A program made the translations under genes and the position numbers. 64,000 nt of DNA from Nocardioides sp. QY071. GTDB lineage: Bacteria; Actinomycetota; Actinomycetes; Propionibacteriales; Nocardioidaceae. Below the pieces are notes generated by a model. It was given only the letters and a program-made list of their open reading frames with translations. It was not told the DNA's origin and did no database searches. The stretch is taken from contig NZ_CP124681.1 in the NCBI RefSeq assembly GCF_029961765.1, positions 5,022,001 through 5,086,000 on the forward strand. Reading direction: 5' to 3'. This document shows positions 35,369-43,588 of this stretch, one piece after another (position 1 is the stretch's first letter; every line of letters begins with the position of its first letter).

Positions 35369-36331
35369 TCAGGAGACCGGCGTCGGCTGGGTCATGGACG
35401 CATCCGAGGTGCTCTCGGAGAGGATCTCGGTGTCGGAGCCTTTTGCGCTCGGACGCGGCTTGCGCTTGCCACCGATGAGGCCTGTGGGACGGAACAGCAC
35501 GAAGAAGAACGCGATGATGTAGACGACGAACTCGCCCCACTCGGTCGGCAGCCAGTACAGCGGGATCGTCTCGGCGAGGCCGACGAGAAGGCCGCCGATC
35601 ATCGCACCGCTCATGCGTCCCATTCCACCGATCGTCAGAGCGATGACCGCCTTCAGCAGGAGGTCGAAGCCCATGCTCGGGTGGATCGGCGCCTTGAGGG
35701 CCAGGAGCACCGCGGGCGGGACCACCAGGATCGAGCCGAGGATCATCGAACGCAGGTAGACACGGTCGAGGTTGATGGCCAAGGCCTGGGCACGCTCAGG
35801 GTTGTCCCCCACGGCGCGGAACTCCAGCCCGGCGTGGGTGCGGGCGAGGAACCAGTGCATGACGCCGAAGAGAGCCAGGCTCAGCGTCAGCACACCCAGG
35901 TCGTAGACGTCGATGCGGATCCCGGCGACGGTGGTGCTCCAGCCGAACCAGTCCGGGACCGCGGCCGAGACCACGCTGGCTCCCCATGCGAACTCGATGA
36001 CGTAGGACGCGAAGGCGACGACAAGCAGCGAGGCCACCATCACCACGATCGGATCGGCGTCGCGCCGGGCCAGCGGGCGATAGATGAGGTACTGGACCGC
36101 GCATGCGGCGAGTGCCGCCGCGCCGACCGCGCCGAGAAGGGCGAGCACGACGGGCAGCTCAAGCGTGGTTCCGAGCGTGTAGAACACGTAGGCGGACAGG
36201 ACGAACGTGGCGCCCTGCGCGACGTGGAACACCTTGTTGACCGAGAGGATCAGACTCAGGCCATAGGCGAACAGTCCGTAGAGCAGGCCCATGACCAATC
36301 CGGTCTTGACGAGGGTGACGAGCAGGTCCAC
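35369..36331 (-). CDS. Branched-chain-type ABC transporter permease (LivH)
   Basis: A 320-residue LivH family permease with about eight hydrophobic segments. Family motifs: YGLFAYGLSLILSVNKVFHVAQGA near the N-terminus, RAVGDNPERAQALAINLDRV in the coupling loop and ALTIGGMGRMSGAMIGGLLVG. The GTG at 36331 begins MDLLVTLVKTGLVMGLLYG, as expected. It sits 22 bases before the LivM-LivG fusion gene and 79 after the binding-protein stop. Confidence 0.93.
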   Translation of the reverse strand: MDLLVTLVKTGLVMGLLYGLFAYGLSLILSVNKVFHVAQGATFVLSAYVFYTLGTTLELPVVLALLGAVGAAALAACAVQYLIYRPLARRDADPIVVMVASLLVVAFASYVIEFAWGASVVSAAVPDWFGWSTTVAGIRIDVYDLGVLTLSLALFGVMHWFLARTHAGLEFRAVGDNPERAQALAINLDRVYLRSMILGSILVVPPAVLLALKAPIHPSMGFDLLLKAVIALTIGGMGRMSGAMIGGLLVGLAETIPLYWLPTEWGEFVVYIIAFFFVLFRPTGLIGGKRKPRPSAKGSDTEILSESTSDASMTQPTPVS

Positions 36332-36410
36332 GAGGTGTCCCTTCCGTGGTCGACGAGAATGGGGTGCGCCTGCTCTCCGTGGAAGGACGGAGAGCAGGCG
36401 CAGATGAGGG

Positions 36411-37646
36411 TCAGCCTTCGCCGTTGACGGAGTCGATCGTCTCGTCCGTCATGGGATCGGCCTTGTAATCGTTGACCTGGCGAATGATCGTCGGTCCGAC
36501 GTACGTGAGCTTGCTGGTCAGGTCCATCGGACCGATGATCGGCACGGTGATGTCCTTCTTCTCGTTCAGCACGGCGAGGATGTTCTCCCCGGTGACCGGA
36601 GCACCCTGCGACCGGAGCTCCTTGATCACCTCGGCGTAGATGAACGGAACAGCGTAGAAGTAGGGGTCGTACGACTGGGTCGCCAGCACGCGATCAGGGT
36701 CTTCGGCCTGGAGGCGGTCGAGCAGTGCGGTGACGCCGTCAAGGTCCTCAGGGATGTGGGACATGTAGATGAACCCGTTCATCGCCTCAGCGCCCGCGTC
36801 ACGGATGACGCGCGATTCGCCCTCGCCGGCGTAGCCACCGATGGGGATGTCGATGCCGGCCTCACGGTAGGCCTTCATCGTCGCCGCGCCCTCGACCAGG
36901 AGAGTCTGCAGGTAGATGAAGTCGGCTCCGGACTCCTTGACCTTCGCGATCTGGGTCGTGGCGTCCGTGGCGTCCTGGCGGATCGACTCCTGCGCAACGA
37001 CCTTGCCTCCGCGCGCCTCGACCGCCTTCTTGAACGCCTCCGACGTCCCCTGGCCGCTCTCGTTGTCGACGTAGATGACGGCAAAGTTCTTGAAGCCCTT
37101 TGTGTTGACCAGATAGTCGCTGAAGTTGGTCAGCTGGACGTCATTCATCGGCACCGTGTTGACAAGATTCGGGCTGGCGCCGATCAGTGGCGGGCTCTGC
37201 GCCCCCGGATTGAACAGCGCGAATCCGAGGTCCTCCGCCACCGGCGCGGCGGCCGAGACCACAGCGCTGTAGGCAGTGATGATCGCAGGCGCCTTCTCGA
37301 CGGCCCCCAGCTTGTTCATGGCACTGATGCCGCCCTCGGCGGTTGCTTGGGTGTCCGCGGTGACGAGCTCCAGCTTGATGCCGTCCGCGGCGAACCGCTC
37401 GTTGACGTCCTTCACGCCGTCGGCAGTGGCCATGACGAACTCCTCGCCATACGAGGCGGCCGGACCGGTCAACGGGATGCCGATTCCGAGCTTGTACGTC
37501 TCCTTGGAGGTCGTGGCCTTACCGGTCGCATCCTGCACGCCGTCCTTCCCCGCTGCAGATCCACCGCCGGAATCGGTCGTGCACGCGGTCGCGAGTGAGA
37601 GCGCCGCGACGGCGACCACGATCTTTGTCGTTCGAATGAGCCGCAT
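36411..37646 (-). CDS. Branched-chain-type ABC transporter substrate-binding lipoprotein
   Basis: A 411-residue periplasmic-binding-protein family (LivJ-like) lipoprotein. Signal peptide with lipobox ATAC and Cys22, then a serine/glycine-rich spacer and GIGIPLTGPAASYGEEF at the mature start. In degradation clusters this family commonly binds aromatic, alicyclic or steroid-like acids rather than amino acids; the ligand here is unknown. ATG 37646 follows a weak GGAACAG site. Operon order is LivF, binding protein, LivH, LivM-LivG. Confidence 0.93.
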   Translation of the reverse strand: MRLIRTTKIVVAVAALSLATACTTDSGGGSAAGKDGVQDATGKATTSKETYKLGIGIPLTGPAASYGEEFVMATADGVKDVNERFAADGIKLELVTADTQATAEGGISAMNKLGAVEKAPAIITAYSAVVSAAAPVAEDLGFALFNPGAQSPPLIGASPNLVNTVPMNDVQLTNFSDYLVNTKGFKNFAVIYVDNESGQGTSEAFKKAVEARGGKVVAQESIRQDATDATTQIAKVKESGADFIYLQTLLVEGAATMKAYREAGIDIPIGGYAGEGESRVIRDAGAEAMNGFIYMSHIPEDLDGVTALLDRLQAEDPDRVLATQSYDPYFYAVPFIYAEVIKELRSQGAPVTGENILAVLNEKKDITVPIIGPMDLTSKLTYVGPTIIRQVNDYKADPMTDETIDSVNGEG

Positions 37647-37698
37647 CACTGTTCCTTGTCTCGTGTAGTGCTGACAGACGGACAAGCCGTCTCGGTGC

Positions 37699-38457
37699 TC
37701 AGAACAGGCCCCAGATGTCGGGGTCGTCCAGGAGCGTTGCGGCGGGACCGTCCCGCACGATCTCCCCGAGTCGCAGCACGTAGGCACGGTCGGAGATCCG
37801 CAGCGCCTCGTGGATGTTCTGCTCGACGATCACGACGCCGATGCCGAGTTCTCGGTGAACGGAGCGGATCTGGTCGAGCATGGTCTGGACGAGCACCGGG
37901 GCCAGACCGGTGGAGGGTTCGTCCAGGAGGAGGAAACGCGGACAGGCCATGAGCGCCGTGCCGATGGCGACCATCTGCTGCTGACCACCCGAGAGCGTTC
38001 CTGCGTCCTCGTGCAGCCGGTGGGCCAGTGCGGGGAACAGGTCGAGCACGAAGTCGAGGGTGACCTTGGTCCGGTCGCGGACCCCGCGGGCCACCCCGGC
38101 ACCGAGTCGCAGGTTCTCTCCGATGCTGAGGGTCGGGAACACACCACGGCCTTGGGGAACCAAAGCGATCCCGTCCTTGGCGACATGCGCGGAGCCGCGG
38201 CCGAGCTGACTGGTCCCGTTGAAGCGGATGTCACCCTCCATGACCTCGATAACACCGGCGATGGCACGCAGCAAAGTGGACTTTCCCGCACCGTTGTGGC
38301 CCAGGAGGCTGATCACCTCCGTGCTCTCGGCGACGAGGGAGACGTCCCGCAGCACCGTGTGCGCCCCGTAGCCGGCCGTCACCGACCTGACCTCGAGGGA
38401 CGGCGCACTGCGGTCGGCGATCGAGCCGGCCGGAGCGCTCGTATCGGATTGGGGCAT
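37699..38457 (-). CDS. Branched-chain-type ABC transporter ATP-binding protein (LivF)
   Basis: A 252-residue LivF ATPase: Walker A LLGHNGAGKSTLLRAIAG (~52), IALVPQGRGVFPTLSIGENL, signature LSGGQQQMVAIGTALM, Walker B FLLLDEPSTGLAPVLVQ and VEQNI. The first ~18 residues are a variable lead. ATG at 38457 has GGAGGAACT upstream. It is separated by 130 bases from the PaaK-like gene, so a promoter for the importer may lie there. Confidence 0.93.
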   Translation of the reverse strand: MPQSDTSAPAGSIADRSAPSLEVRSVTAGYGAHTVLRDVSLVAESTEVISLLGHNGAGKSTLLRAIAGVIEVMEGDIRFNGTSQLGRGSAHVAKDGIALVPQGRGVFPTLSIGENLRLGAGVARGVRDRTKVTLDFVLDLFPALAHRLHEDAGTLSGGQQQMVAIGTALMACPRFLLLDEPSTGLAPVLVQTMLDQIRSVHRELGIGVVIVEQNIHEALRISDRAYVLRLGEIVRDGPAATLLDDPDIWGLF

Positions 38458-38587
38458 GGGTAGTTCCTCCTGAGGCGGCGGACCTGGGCAGGACCGGGCC
38501 GCGTCACACCGGTCGAGTGGGACGCACGGGTGATGGACTGATGCGAGTCCGGGGACTAGGTCCCGGCTCCCGGGGCGTTGGGAACGT

Positions 38588-39919
38588 TCAGATCGAGCGC
38601 TCCACGAGCGCCGTCTTGTTGACGCCGGCCTCGGGGAGCACCCCCACCGGCACCAGCTCGAGGCGGGGTCGGAACGCCAGGACCTGCGTGATGCGGCGCT
38701 CGACCTCCTCGGCGAGCAGGGCGAGGTCATCGGGAGAGACGTGCTGCCCGTGCTCCATGCGGACGTGGAGACGTTGCTTGGTCGAGTGCCCCGGGAAGTC
38801 GGCGATCACCCGCATGTTCCCGGTCAGCCGCGGTTGGAAGCTCACCGCGATCTCGCGGATGGCGGAGGGCCACACGTTGACGCCCCGCACGATGAGCATG
38901 TCGTCGGTGCGACCGACACACCGCACCTTCGGTCCGACGCGACCGCAGGCGCACGTCGTTGCCAGCACCTCGAGGTGGTCGCGAGTCCGGAAGCGGAGCA
39001 GCGGCGAAGCCTCACGGTCCAGCGCGGTCATGACGAGCTCCCCGTGGGCGCCGGTCTCCAGGGGAACGTCCTCTCCCGTCGCGGGATCGATCAGTTCGAT
39101 GTGCACCAGGCCCTGCGCGATGAAGTGCATGCCGTCCCGCTCGAGGCACTCACCGAAGACCATCGGCACCACGTCGGAGTTGCCCAGGGTCTCGCAGCTG
39201 GTCGCGCCCCACAGCGCCTCGATCTGCGATCGGATCTCGGGCACCCCACCGCCCGGCTCACCGCCGACGACAATGCGCTCGACCCCGAGCGTGGAGGCGG
39301 GGCGGCCGAGCACCTGCTCGGCGATGCGACCTGCGTGCAGCGCGAAGTTGGGTCCCGTGCAGAACATCTTCGGGGCGAGGGACGCCGCCACGGTGAGAAG
39401 GCGCTCCGCGCCGGCCTCGCCGCCGATCGGGATCACGACGCATCCCAGCTGTTGCAGGACGCGAACGGCCGGCACGCCGCCGGCGAACCCCTTGCTCATC
39501 CCCCAGCCGTGCAGGACCAGGTCACCGGGTCGTGCACCGGCAGCATAGAAGGCGCGTGCGCCTGCGGCGCCCCACACGCCGAGGTCGTGCTGCGTCAGAC
39601 CAAAGTACGACGGCGTACCGCTGGTGCCGGATGTCGCCTGGATCTGCGCGAGATCAGCGGCCTGCACCGCGAGGTGCGCTCCGAGGGGCGGGTGGTCCGC
39701 CAGGCTGCGCCGCAGCTCCTCCTTGTCGGTGAACGGGACGCGTCGCAAGTCCGCGACCGTCCGGACGGAGGCGAGGTCGACGCCTGCGTCAGCCATCTTC
39801 TCGCGGTAGAACAGCGAGTTCTCCTGCACGTGCGCGAGTTGTCGGCGCAGCATCGAACTCTCGTGCTCCCGCAGTCGCGGGAGGTCCCAGGTCTCGATCT
39901 CATCAAGCACGTCGGCCAT
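38588..39919 (-). CDS. PaaK-like phenylacetate-CoA ligase family protein
   Basis: A 443-residue adenylate-forming enzyme of the PaaK group. P-loop QATSGTSGTPSYFGLT, ETLGNSDV in the A5 region, RFRTRDHLEV, CxCG in TTCACGRVGPKVRC and GRTDDMLIVRGVNVWPSAI are present; the C-terminal domain ends with NKTALVER. It activates an aromatic or related carboxylic acid to a CoA thioester. ATG 39919 lies three bases after the DUF35 gene stop. The pairing with a thiolase-like/DUF35 module suggests its product enters a side-chain shortening route. Confidence 0.9.
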   Translation of the reverse strand: MADVLDEIETWDLPRLREHESSMLRRQLAHVQENSLFYREKMADAGVDLASVRTVADLRRVPFTDKEELRRSLADHPPLGAHLAVQAADLAQIQATSGTSGTPSYFGLTQHDLGVWGAAGARAFYAAGARPGDLVLHGWGMSKGFAGGVPAVRVLQQLGCVVIPIGGEAGAERLLTVAASLAPKMFCTGPNFALHAGRIAEQVLGRPASTLGVERIVVGGEPGGGVPEIRSQIEALWGATSCETLGNSDVVPMVFGECLERDGMHFIAQGLVHIELIDPATGEDVPLETGAHGELVMTALDREASPLLRFRTRDHLEVLATTCACGRVGPKVRCVGRTDDMLIVRGVNVWPSAIREIAVSFQPRLTGNMRVIADFPGHSTKQRLHVRMEHGQHVSPDDLALLAEEVERRITQVLAFRPRLELVPVGVLPEAGVNKTALVERSI

Positions 39920-39922
39920 CGG

Positions 39923-40357
39923 TCAGCTCGTCTCGTTCGCGGGGGTGAAGCGGAGGATCGGGAGATCGTCATCGGCCGTGCGTTCGAAGACCGCGCGGAC
40001 CCGCAGCCCTGGCACCAGGGCGTCCGACGCGCAGCCGACGACGTTCGCCTGGACCGTGACCCCCTCGTCGAGGGTCACGTAGGCCAGCACGAAGGGCACG
40101 TGAGAGCCCCAAGGTTCTGCGGCTCGTCGCACGATCGAGTAGCTGTAGACCTCACCGTGCCCCGTGGCGGGCAGCCAGGCGATGTCGCCGCTGCCGCATC
40201 GCGGGCAGAACCCACGCGGATACCAGAAGGAACGGTCGCAGGCCCCGCAATGGGGAACCGTGAGCGCGCCGCGCTCGGCTGCATCCCACCACGGTCGGGT
40301 GTCGGGTTCGACGACGGGGCGGGGGGTGGGCAGGCCGCCCGGAAAATACTCGGTCAC
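39923..40357 (-). CDS. Zn-ribbon/OB-fold (DUF35) protein, thiolase-like partner
   Basis: A 144-residue DUF35 protein: N-terminal helix region with RPWWDAAERG, rubredoxin-like zinc ribbon HCGACDRSFWYPRGFCPRCG (four Cys) and an OB fold with GEVYSYSIVRR and VTLDEGV. Such proteins bind acyl-CoA or form complexes with thiolase-like lipid-transfer proteins, as in the steroid side-chain hydratase/retro-aldolase systems. GTG at 40357 overlaps the upstream thiolase-like stop as GTGA, supporting an obligate pair. Confidence 0.9.
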   Translation of the reverse strand: MTEYFPGGLPTPRPVVEPDTRPWWDAAERGALTVPHCGACDRSFWYPRGFCPRCGSGDIAWLPATGHGEVYSYSIVRRAAEPWGSHVPFVLAYVTLDEGVTVQANVVGCASDALVPGLRVRAVFERTADDDLPILRFTPANETS

Positions 40358-41520
40358 GCGAAACGCTCCAGGACGATCGTCGAGCTGTAATGGTTGGTGG
40401 AGAGGCGGAATCCCGTGCCCGAGGCGACAGCCCACTCGAGATCCGGGACCTGAAGCGCCGGATGGGCCTCGCCACGCAGCTGGCGGACGGCCTCGATGAC
40501 CTTGGTCATGCCGCCGCGGTTGCCGGGATGGTTGTTGGACAGGCCGCCGCCATCGGTGTTGACCGCAAGCCGTCCCGAGCCGCTGACCAGGCCGCCGTCC
40601 TCGACGAACGGACCACCTGCCCCACGTGGGCAGAAGCCGAGATCCTCCAAGGCCACCAGCACCGTGATGGTGAACGAGTCGTAGAGCGATGCGTAGCGAA
40701 CGTGGGCAGGGGTGATGCCGGCTTCGGCGAACGCGAGCTCGCCCGAACGTCGGTTGGCGCTGTAGGTGAGGTCCACGTCGCCGGCCAGCGATGCCTTGTG
40801 ACTCTCCCCATGCCCCCGGAGGACCGCACCCGCTCGACCGAGCTCCCGCGCGACATCGGGATGCACGACGACCAGCGCCCCTCCGCCATCTGTCACGACG
40901 CAGCAGTCGAGCTTGCGCAGAGGGTCCGCGATGAGAGGCGAGCTGAGGACGTCGTCCACGCTCACCTCGTCACGTAGGAAAGCGTTCGGGTTGTGTGCGG
41001 CATGACGTGACGACGCGACCTTGACCCAGGCGAGCTGCTCCGCGGTCGTCCCGAACTCATGCATGTGACGCCGCGCGAGCACCGCGTAGTCAGCAACCGG
41101 GCCGTATCCACCCGTGTACCCGTTGACCTGGTACGCGGCGGCCGGCGGCGGAGTGTCGGGCGGGGAGATCCGCTGACGCTGCGCGGGAAGCCCGGCCAGG
41201 GAGATGACGGCAACGCGGCACTTGCCCGCCGCGATGGCGGCCGCGGCGTGGCCCACGTAGGCCACATAGCTCGATCCGCCCATCTCCGAGGACTCGGTGT
41301 ACGTGCACTGCAGTCCGAGGTGCTGGAGGAGGTCGATGACGCCGAGCCCCGGCGCCGTCGAGTCGGTGAAGAAGCCGTCGACGTCGGACGGGGCCAGGCC
41401 CGCGTCGGCGAGTGCTCCCGCGACGACCTCTCGGTGCACCCCCGCCAGCGTGTGGCCGGCCAGCCGGCGGCCGGGGTGCTCGTAGGCCCCCACGATCACC
41501 GCTGATCCGTTCGACGTCAT
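40354..41520 (-). CDS. Thiolase-like lipid-transfer protein (Ltp-type, no catalytic Cys)
   Basis: A 388-residue thiolase-superfamily protein. At the place of the thiolase nucleophile it reads SSEMGGSSYVAYV, with no cysteine, so ordinary thiolytic cleavage is unlikely. Other motifs: ASLYDSFTITVLVALEDLGF and VNTDGGGLSNNHPGNRGG, as in Ltp2-type retro-aldolases that release a short aldehyde or ketone from a beta-hydroxyacyl-CoA. Two adjacent ATGs (41523 and 41520) follow GGAG; 41520 has better spacing. The overlap with DUF35 suggests a two-protein aldolase. An AT-rich element lies 36 bases upstream. Confidence 0.88.
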   Translation of the reverse strand: MTSNGSAVIVGAYEHPGRRLAGHTLAGVHREVVAGALADAGLAPSDVDGFFTDSTAPGLGVIDLLQHLGLQCTYTESSEMGGSSYVAYVGHAAAAIAAGKCRVAVISLAGLPAQRQRISPPDTPPPAAAYQVNGYTGGYGPVADYAVLARRHMHEFGTTAEQLAWVKVASSRHAAHNPNAFLRDEVSVDDVLSSPLIADPLRKLDCCVVTDGGGALVVVHPDVARELGRAGAVLRGHGESHKASLAGDVDLTYSANRRSGELAFAEAGITPAHVRYASLYDSFTITVLVALEDLGFCPRGAGGPFVEDGGLVSGSGRLAVNTDGGGLSNNHPGNRGGMTKVIEAVRQLRGEAHPALQVPDLEWAVASGTGFRLSTNHYSSTIVLERFA

Positions 41521-41555
41521 CATCTGTCTCCTGCCCTGTGGCGAATCTCTCATTA

Positions 41556-41569
41556 TTCTAGTCATAGTT
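41556..41569 (-). promoter_or_regulatory. Shared AT-rich element A
   Basis: Minus strand AACTATGACTAGAA, in the promoter region of the thiolase-like/DUF35/PaaK genes. It contains TAGAAT, a good -10 hexamer, one base further on. One of seven related sequences in this cluster. Confidence 0.5.
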
Positions 41570-41643
41570 AGACCAGACTTGTCAACGATGCGAACAGCAC
41601 CCGGAAAGCCCCGCCCGCGGCCCGCACGGCGGGGCGAGCCGAC

Positions 41644-42486
41644 TCACCTCACGAGGTCGTTGAGGGGCGCAAGCGAGTCGAGAGACCTGGCGAGGCCGTC
41701 GCGATCCGTCGGCGGGAGGGTGATCACCAGACGCTCGACCCCGAGGCTCGCGTACAGCTCGACCAGGCTCTGGTCACCGCGCGGGTCGAACGCGTGAAGT
41801 CGAATGGTGGCCGGATCGCGGCCCGCGTCCTCGAACGCCCGCTGCAGATCAGGCAGGCCCTCCTGGATCGTGCGCGGCCCGATGGGAGCCCAGCCGTCGG
41901 CGAACTCGGCAATGTTCGCGAACAGCTTGGGACCGGCCAGTCCCCCGATGACGATCGGCGGGCCGCCCGGCTGCACCGGCTTGGGCCACTGATACGACGG
42001 CGCGAAGCTGACGTGCTCACCCTGGAACGAGGCAATCTCCTCGGACCACAGCTGCCGCATCGCGAGCACCGTCTCCCGCGTCACCGCGCGACGCTTCTTG
42101 TACGGCGTGCCGTGATGCTCGATCTCGTCCTGGTTCCAGCCGTAGCCAATGCCGAAGATGAGTCGGCCCTCCGACAGCAGGTCGAGACTGGCAACCTGCT
42201 TGGCCAGATAGATCGGGTCATGCTGTGGTACGACGGTGATGCCCGTCCCGATCGTGAGCCCGGGAGCAGCGGTCGTCGCCGCCGCCAGGCCGACGAACAT
42301 GTCGACCGTTCGGTAGTACTCAGGGGGAAGCTCTCCGCCGCGGGGGTACGGCGTCGTCCGCGTGATCGGGATGTGGCTGTGCTCGGGCAGGAACATCGCC
42401 TCGAAGCCACGGTCGGCGACCATTCGGGCCAGTGGCGCCGGCGCCACTGTCTGATCCGTGGAAAACATCATGATTCCGACGTGCAC
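41644..42486 (-). CDS. LLM-class F420-dependent oxidoreductase
   Basis: A 280-residue luciferase-like oxidoreductase with the TIM-barrel pattern: FLPEHSHIPITR, TGITVVPQHDPIYLAKQVAS, GRLIFGIGYGWNQDEIEHHG and PPIVIGGLAGPKLF. The group uses F420 (actinobacterial) and commonly reduces or oxidises alcohols, ketones or enones. GTG at 42486 follows CAGGAGCTAGCC. It is divergent from the SnoaL-like gene across an 83-base gap holding element B. It is separated by 123 bases from the thiolase-like gene, whose own promoter lies there. Confidence 0.88.
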   Translation of the reverse strand: MHVGIMMFSTDQTVAPAPLARMVADRGFEAMFLPEHSHIPITRTTPYPRGGELPPEYYRTVDMFVGLAAATTAAPGLTIGTGITVVPQHDPIYLAKQVASLDLLSEGRLIFGIGYGWNQDEIEHHGTPYKKRRAVTRETVLAMRQLWSEEIASFQGEHVSFAPSYQWPKPVQPGGPPIVIGGLAGPKLFANIAEFADGWAPIGPRTIQEGLPDLQRAFEDAGRDPATIRLHAFDPRGDQSLVELYASLGVERLVITLPPTDRDGLARSLDSLAPLNDLVR

Positions 42487-42514
42487 GGCTAGCTCCTGCC
42501 AACGAGAGGGGGGA

Positions 42515-42531
42515 TAAGTAGTATCATAATT
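42515..42531 (-). promoter_or_regulatory. Shared AT-rich element B
   Basis: Minus strand AATTATGATACTACTTA between the divergent LLM and SnoaL-like genes. It is flanked by a 9-bp inverted repeat AGCTCCTGC (42491-42499)/GCAGGAGCT (42542-42550), of which the left arm provides the ribosome site of the LLM gene. Confidence 0.5.
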
Positions 42532-42569
42532 AGCATAAGCAGCAGGAGCTGTCCACGGAATGGAGACTC

Positions 42570-43070
42570 ATGTTCGACCTGGCATCACTCATCGCCCGCG
42601 AAGAGATCCGGGCACTGCTGATCGAGTACGCGCAGTGCGCCGACACGGGGCGCGCCGAGCGCATGCTCGAACTGTTCGCGCCGGAGGCCGTGCTCGAGGC
42701 GACCGGCGACCCGACATGCCGGGGAGCCTCTGAGATCCGCGACTACTTCGAGCGCGCGGCGCGCAGCGCGCAGCGTCTGATGGCGAAGCCGTACCTCCGC
42801 CACCACGTCTCGAGCATCCACATCGAGCTCGACGGCGCGGTGCAGGCGCGAAGCACCAGCTACTTCCTCGCGATCACTGACGCCGGCCCCGATCACTGGG
42901 GCCGCTACCGCGACACCCTGCGGCACGACGGGACCGGTTGGCTGATCCACCACCGTCGACTCCAGCTCGAGGGCTGTGCCAGCGGCGGCTGGCTCGACAG
43001 GCATCGCAGGGAAGCCGCCAGTGGGGGCGTCGCCCTCCCCGCGTCCGCAGTCGAGACCACACCATCTTGA
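42570..43070 (+). CDS. SnoaL/NTF2-like protein
   Basis: A 166-residue NTF2-fold protein: REEIRALLIEYAQCADTGRAERMLELFA at the start, then HHVSSIHIELDGAVQARSTSYFLAI and WGRYRDTLRHDGTGWLIHHR. Family members include ring hydroxylating beta subunits, dehydratases and isomerases; no alpha oxygenase subunit is nearby, so a dehydratase or isomerase role is likelier (inference). ATG at 42570 follows ATGGAGACTC. Its stop overlaps the thioesterase TTG start (TTGA). Confidence 0.82.
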   Translation: MFDLASLIAREEIRALLIEYAQCADTGRAERMLELFAPEAVLEATGDPTCRGASEIRDYFERAARSAQRLMAKPYLRHHVSSIHIELDGAVQARSTSYFLAITDAGPDHWGRYRDTLRHDGTGWLIHHRRLQLEGCASGGWLDRHRREAASGGVALPASAVETTPS

Positions 43071-43588
43071 CGACCGGCCCCTACGGCGAGACGAGAAGAC
43101 ATGCGGACGAGCAGCCCTACGAAACACGGATCTCCGTGCGTTGGAGCGACATCGACGCACTGGGCCATCTCTCCAACAGCAAGTACCTCGAGTCCGCCTC
43201 GCACGTGCGCTTCGAGTACCTCATGAGCCAGGGCGTCGATGACACCCTCGGCTGCGGCGCCGTCGTCCTGGCCGAGACCATCGCCTACCGCCGGGAGATC
43301 CGCCCAGGGAGCACCGTGAGCATCACCCTTCGCCTCGGAGCCGCCCGGAGAGACGGCTCGCGCTACGAGCTCCGACAGGAGATCCGCGACGGCGACCAGG
43401 TATCGGCCACACTGACGGCGTCAGGGGCGTGGCTCGCTCCACGAACGCCGCCTCGTCGTGCCCCCGAGCCCCGCGGCCGCCGTCATCTTGACGATGCCAC
43501 GCGCGCGCGACTTCCGATGGTTGGACTGAGCCGCGCGCCCCGGGAGCGAGCCCTCAGACCGTCGACGCGTCGCCGAGCAGAACCGTGA
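43067..43588 (+). CDS. Acyl-CoA thioesterase, 4HBT hotdog family
   Basis: A 173-residue hotdog-fold protein. The 4-hydroxybenzoyl-CoA-type motif SDIDALGHLSNSKYLESA holds the putative catalytic Asp; HVRFEYL and the central strand IAYRREIRPGSTVSI follow. It would release CoA from an acyl-CoA product. The start is unusual: TTG at 43067 forms a TTGA overlap with the SnoaL stop; no ATG is present before the hotdog domain in this frame. The arginine-rich last ~35 residues run 35 bases into the convergent thiolase-like gene and are probably unstructured. Confidence 0.78.
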   Translation: MTTGPYGETRRHADEQPYETRISVRWSDIDALGHLSNSKYLESASHVRFEYLMSQGVDDTLGCGAVVLAETIAYRREIRPGSTVSITLRLGAARRDGSRYELRQEIRDGDQVSATLTASGAWLAPRTPPRRAPEPRGRRHLDDATRARLPMVGLSRAPRERALRPSTRRRAEP

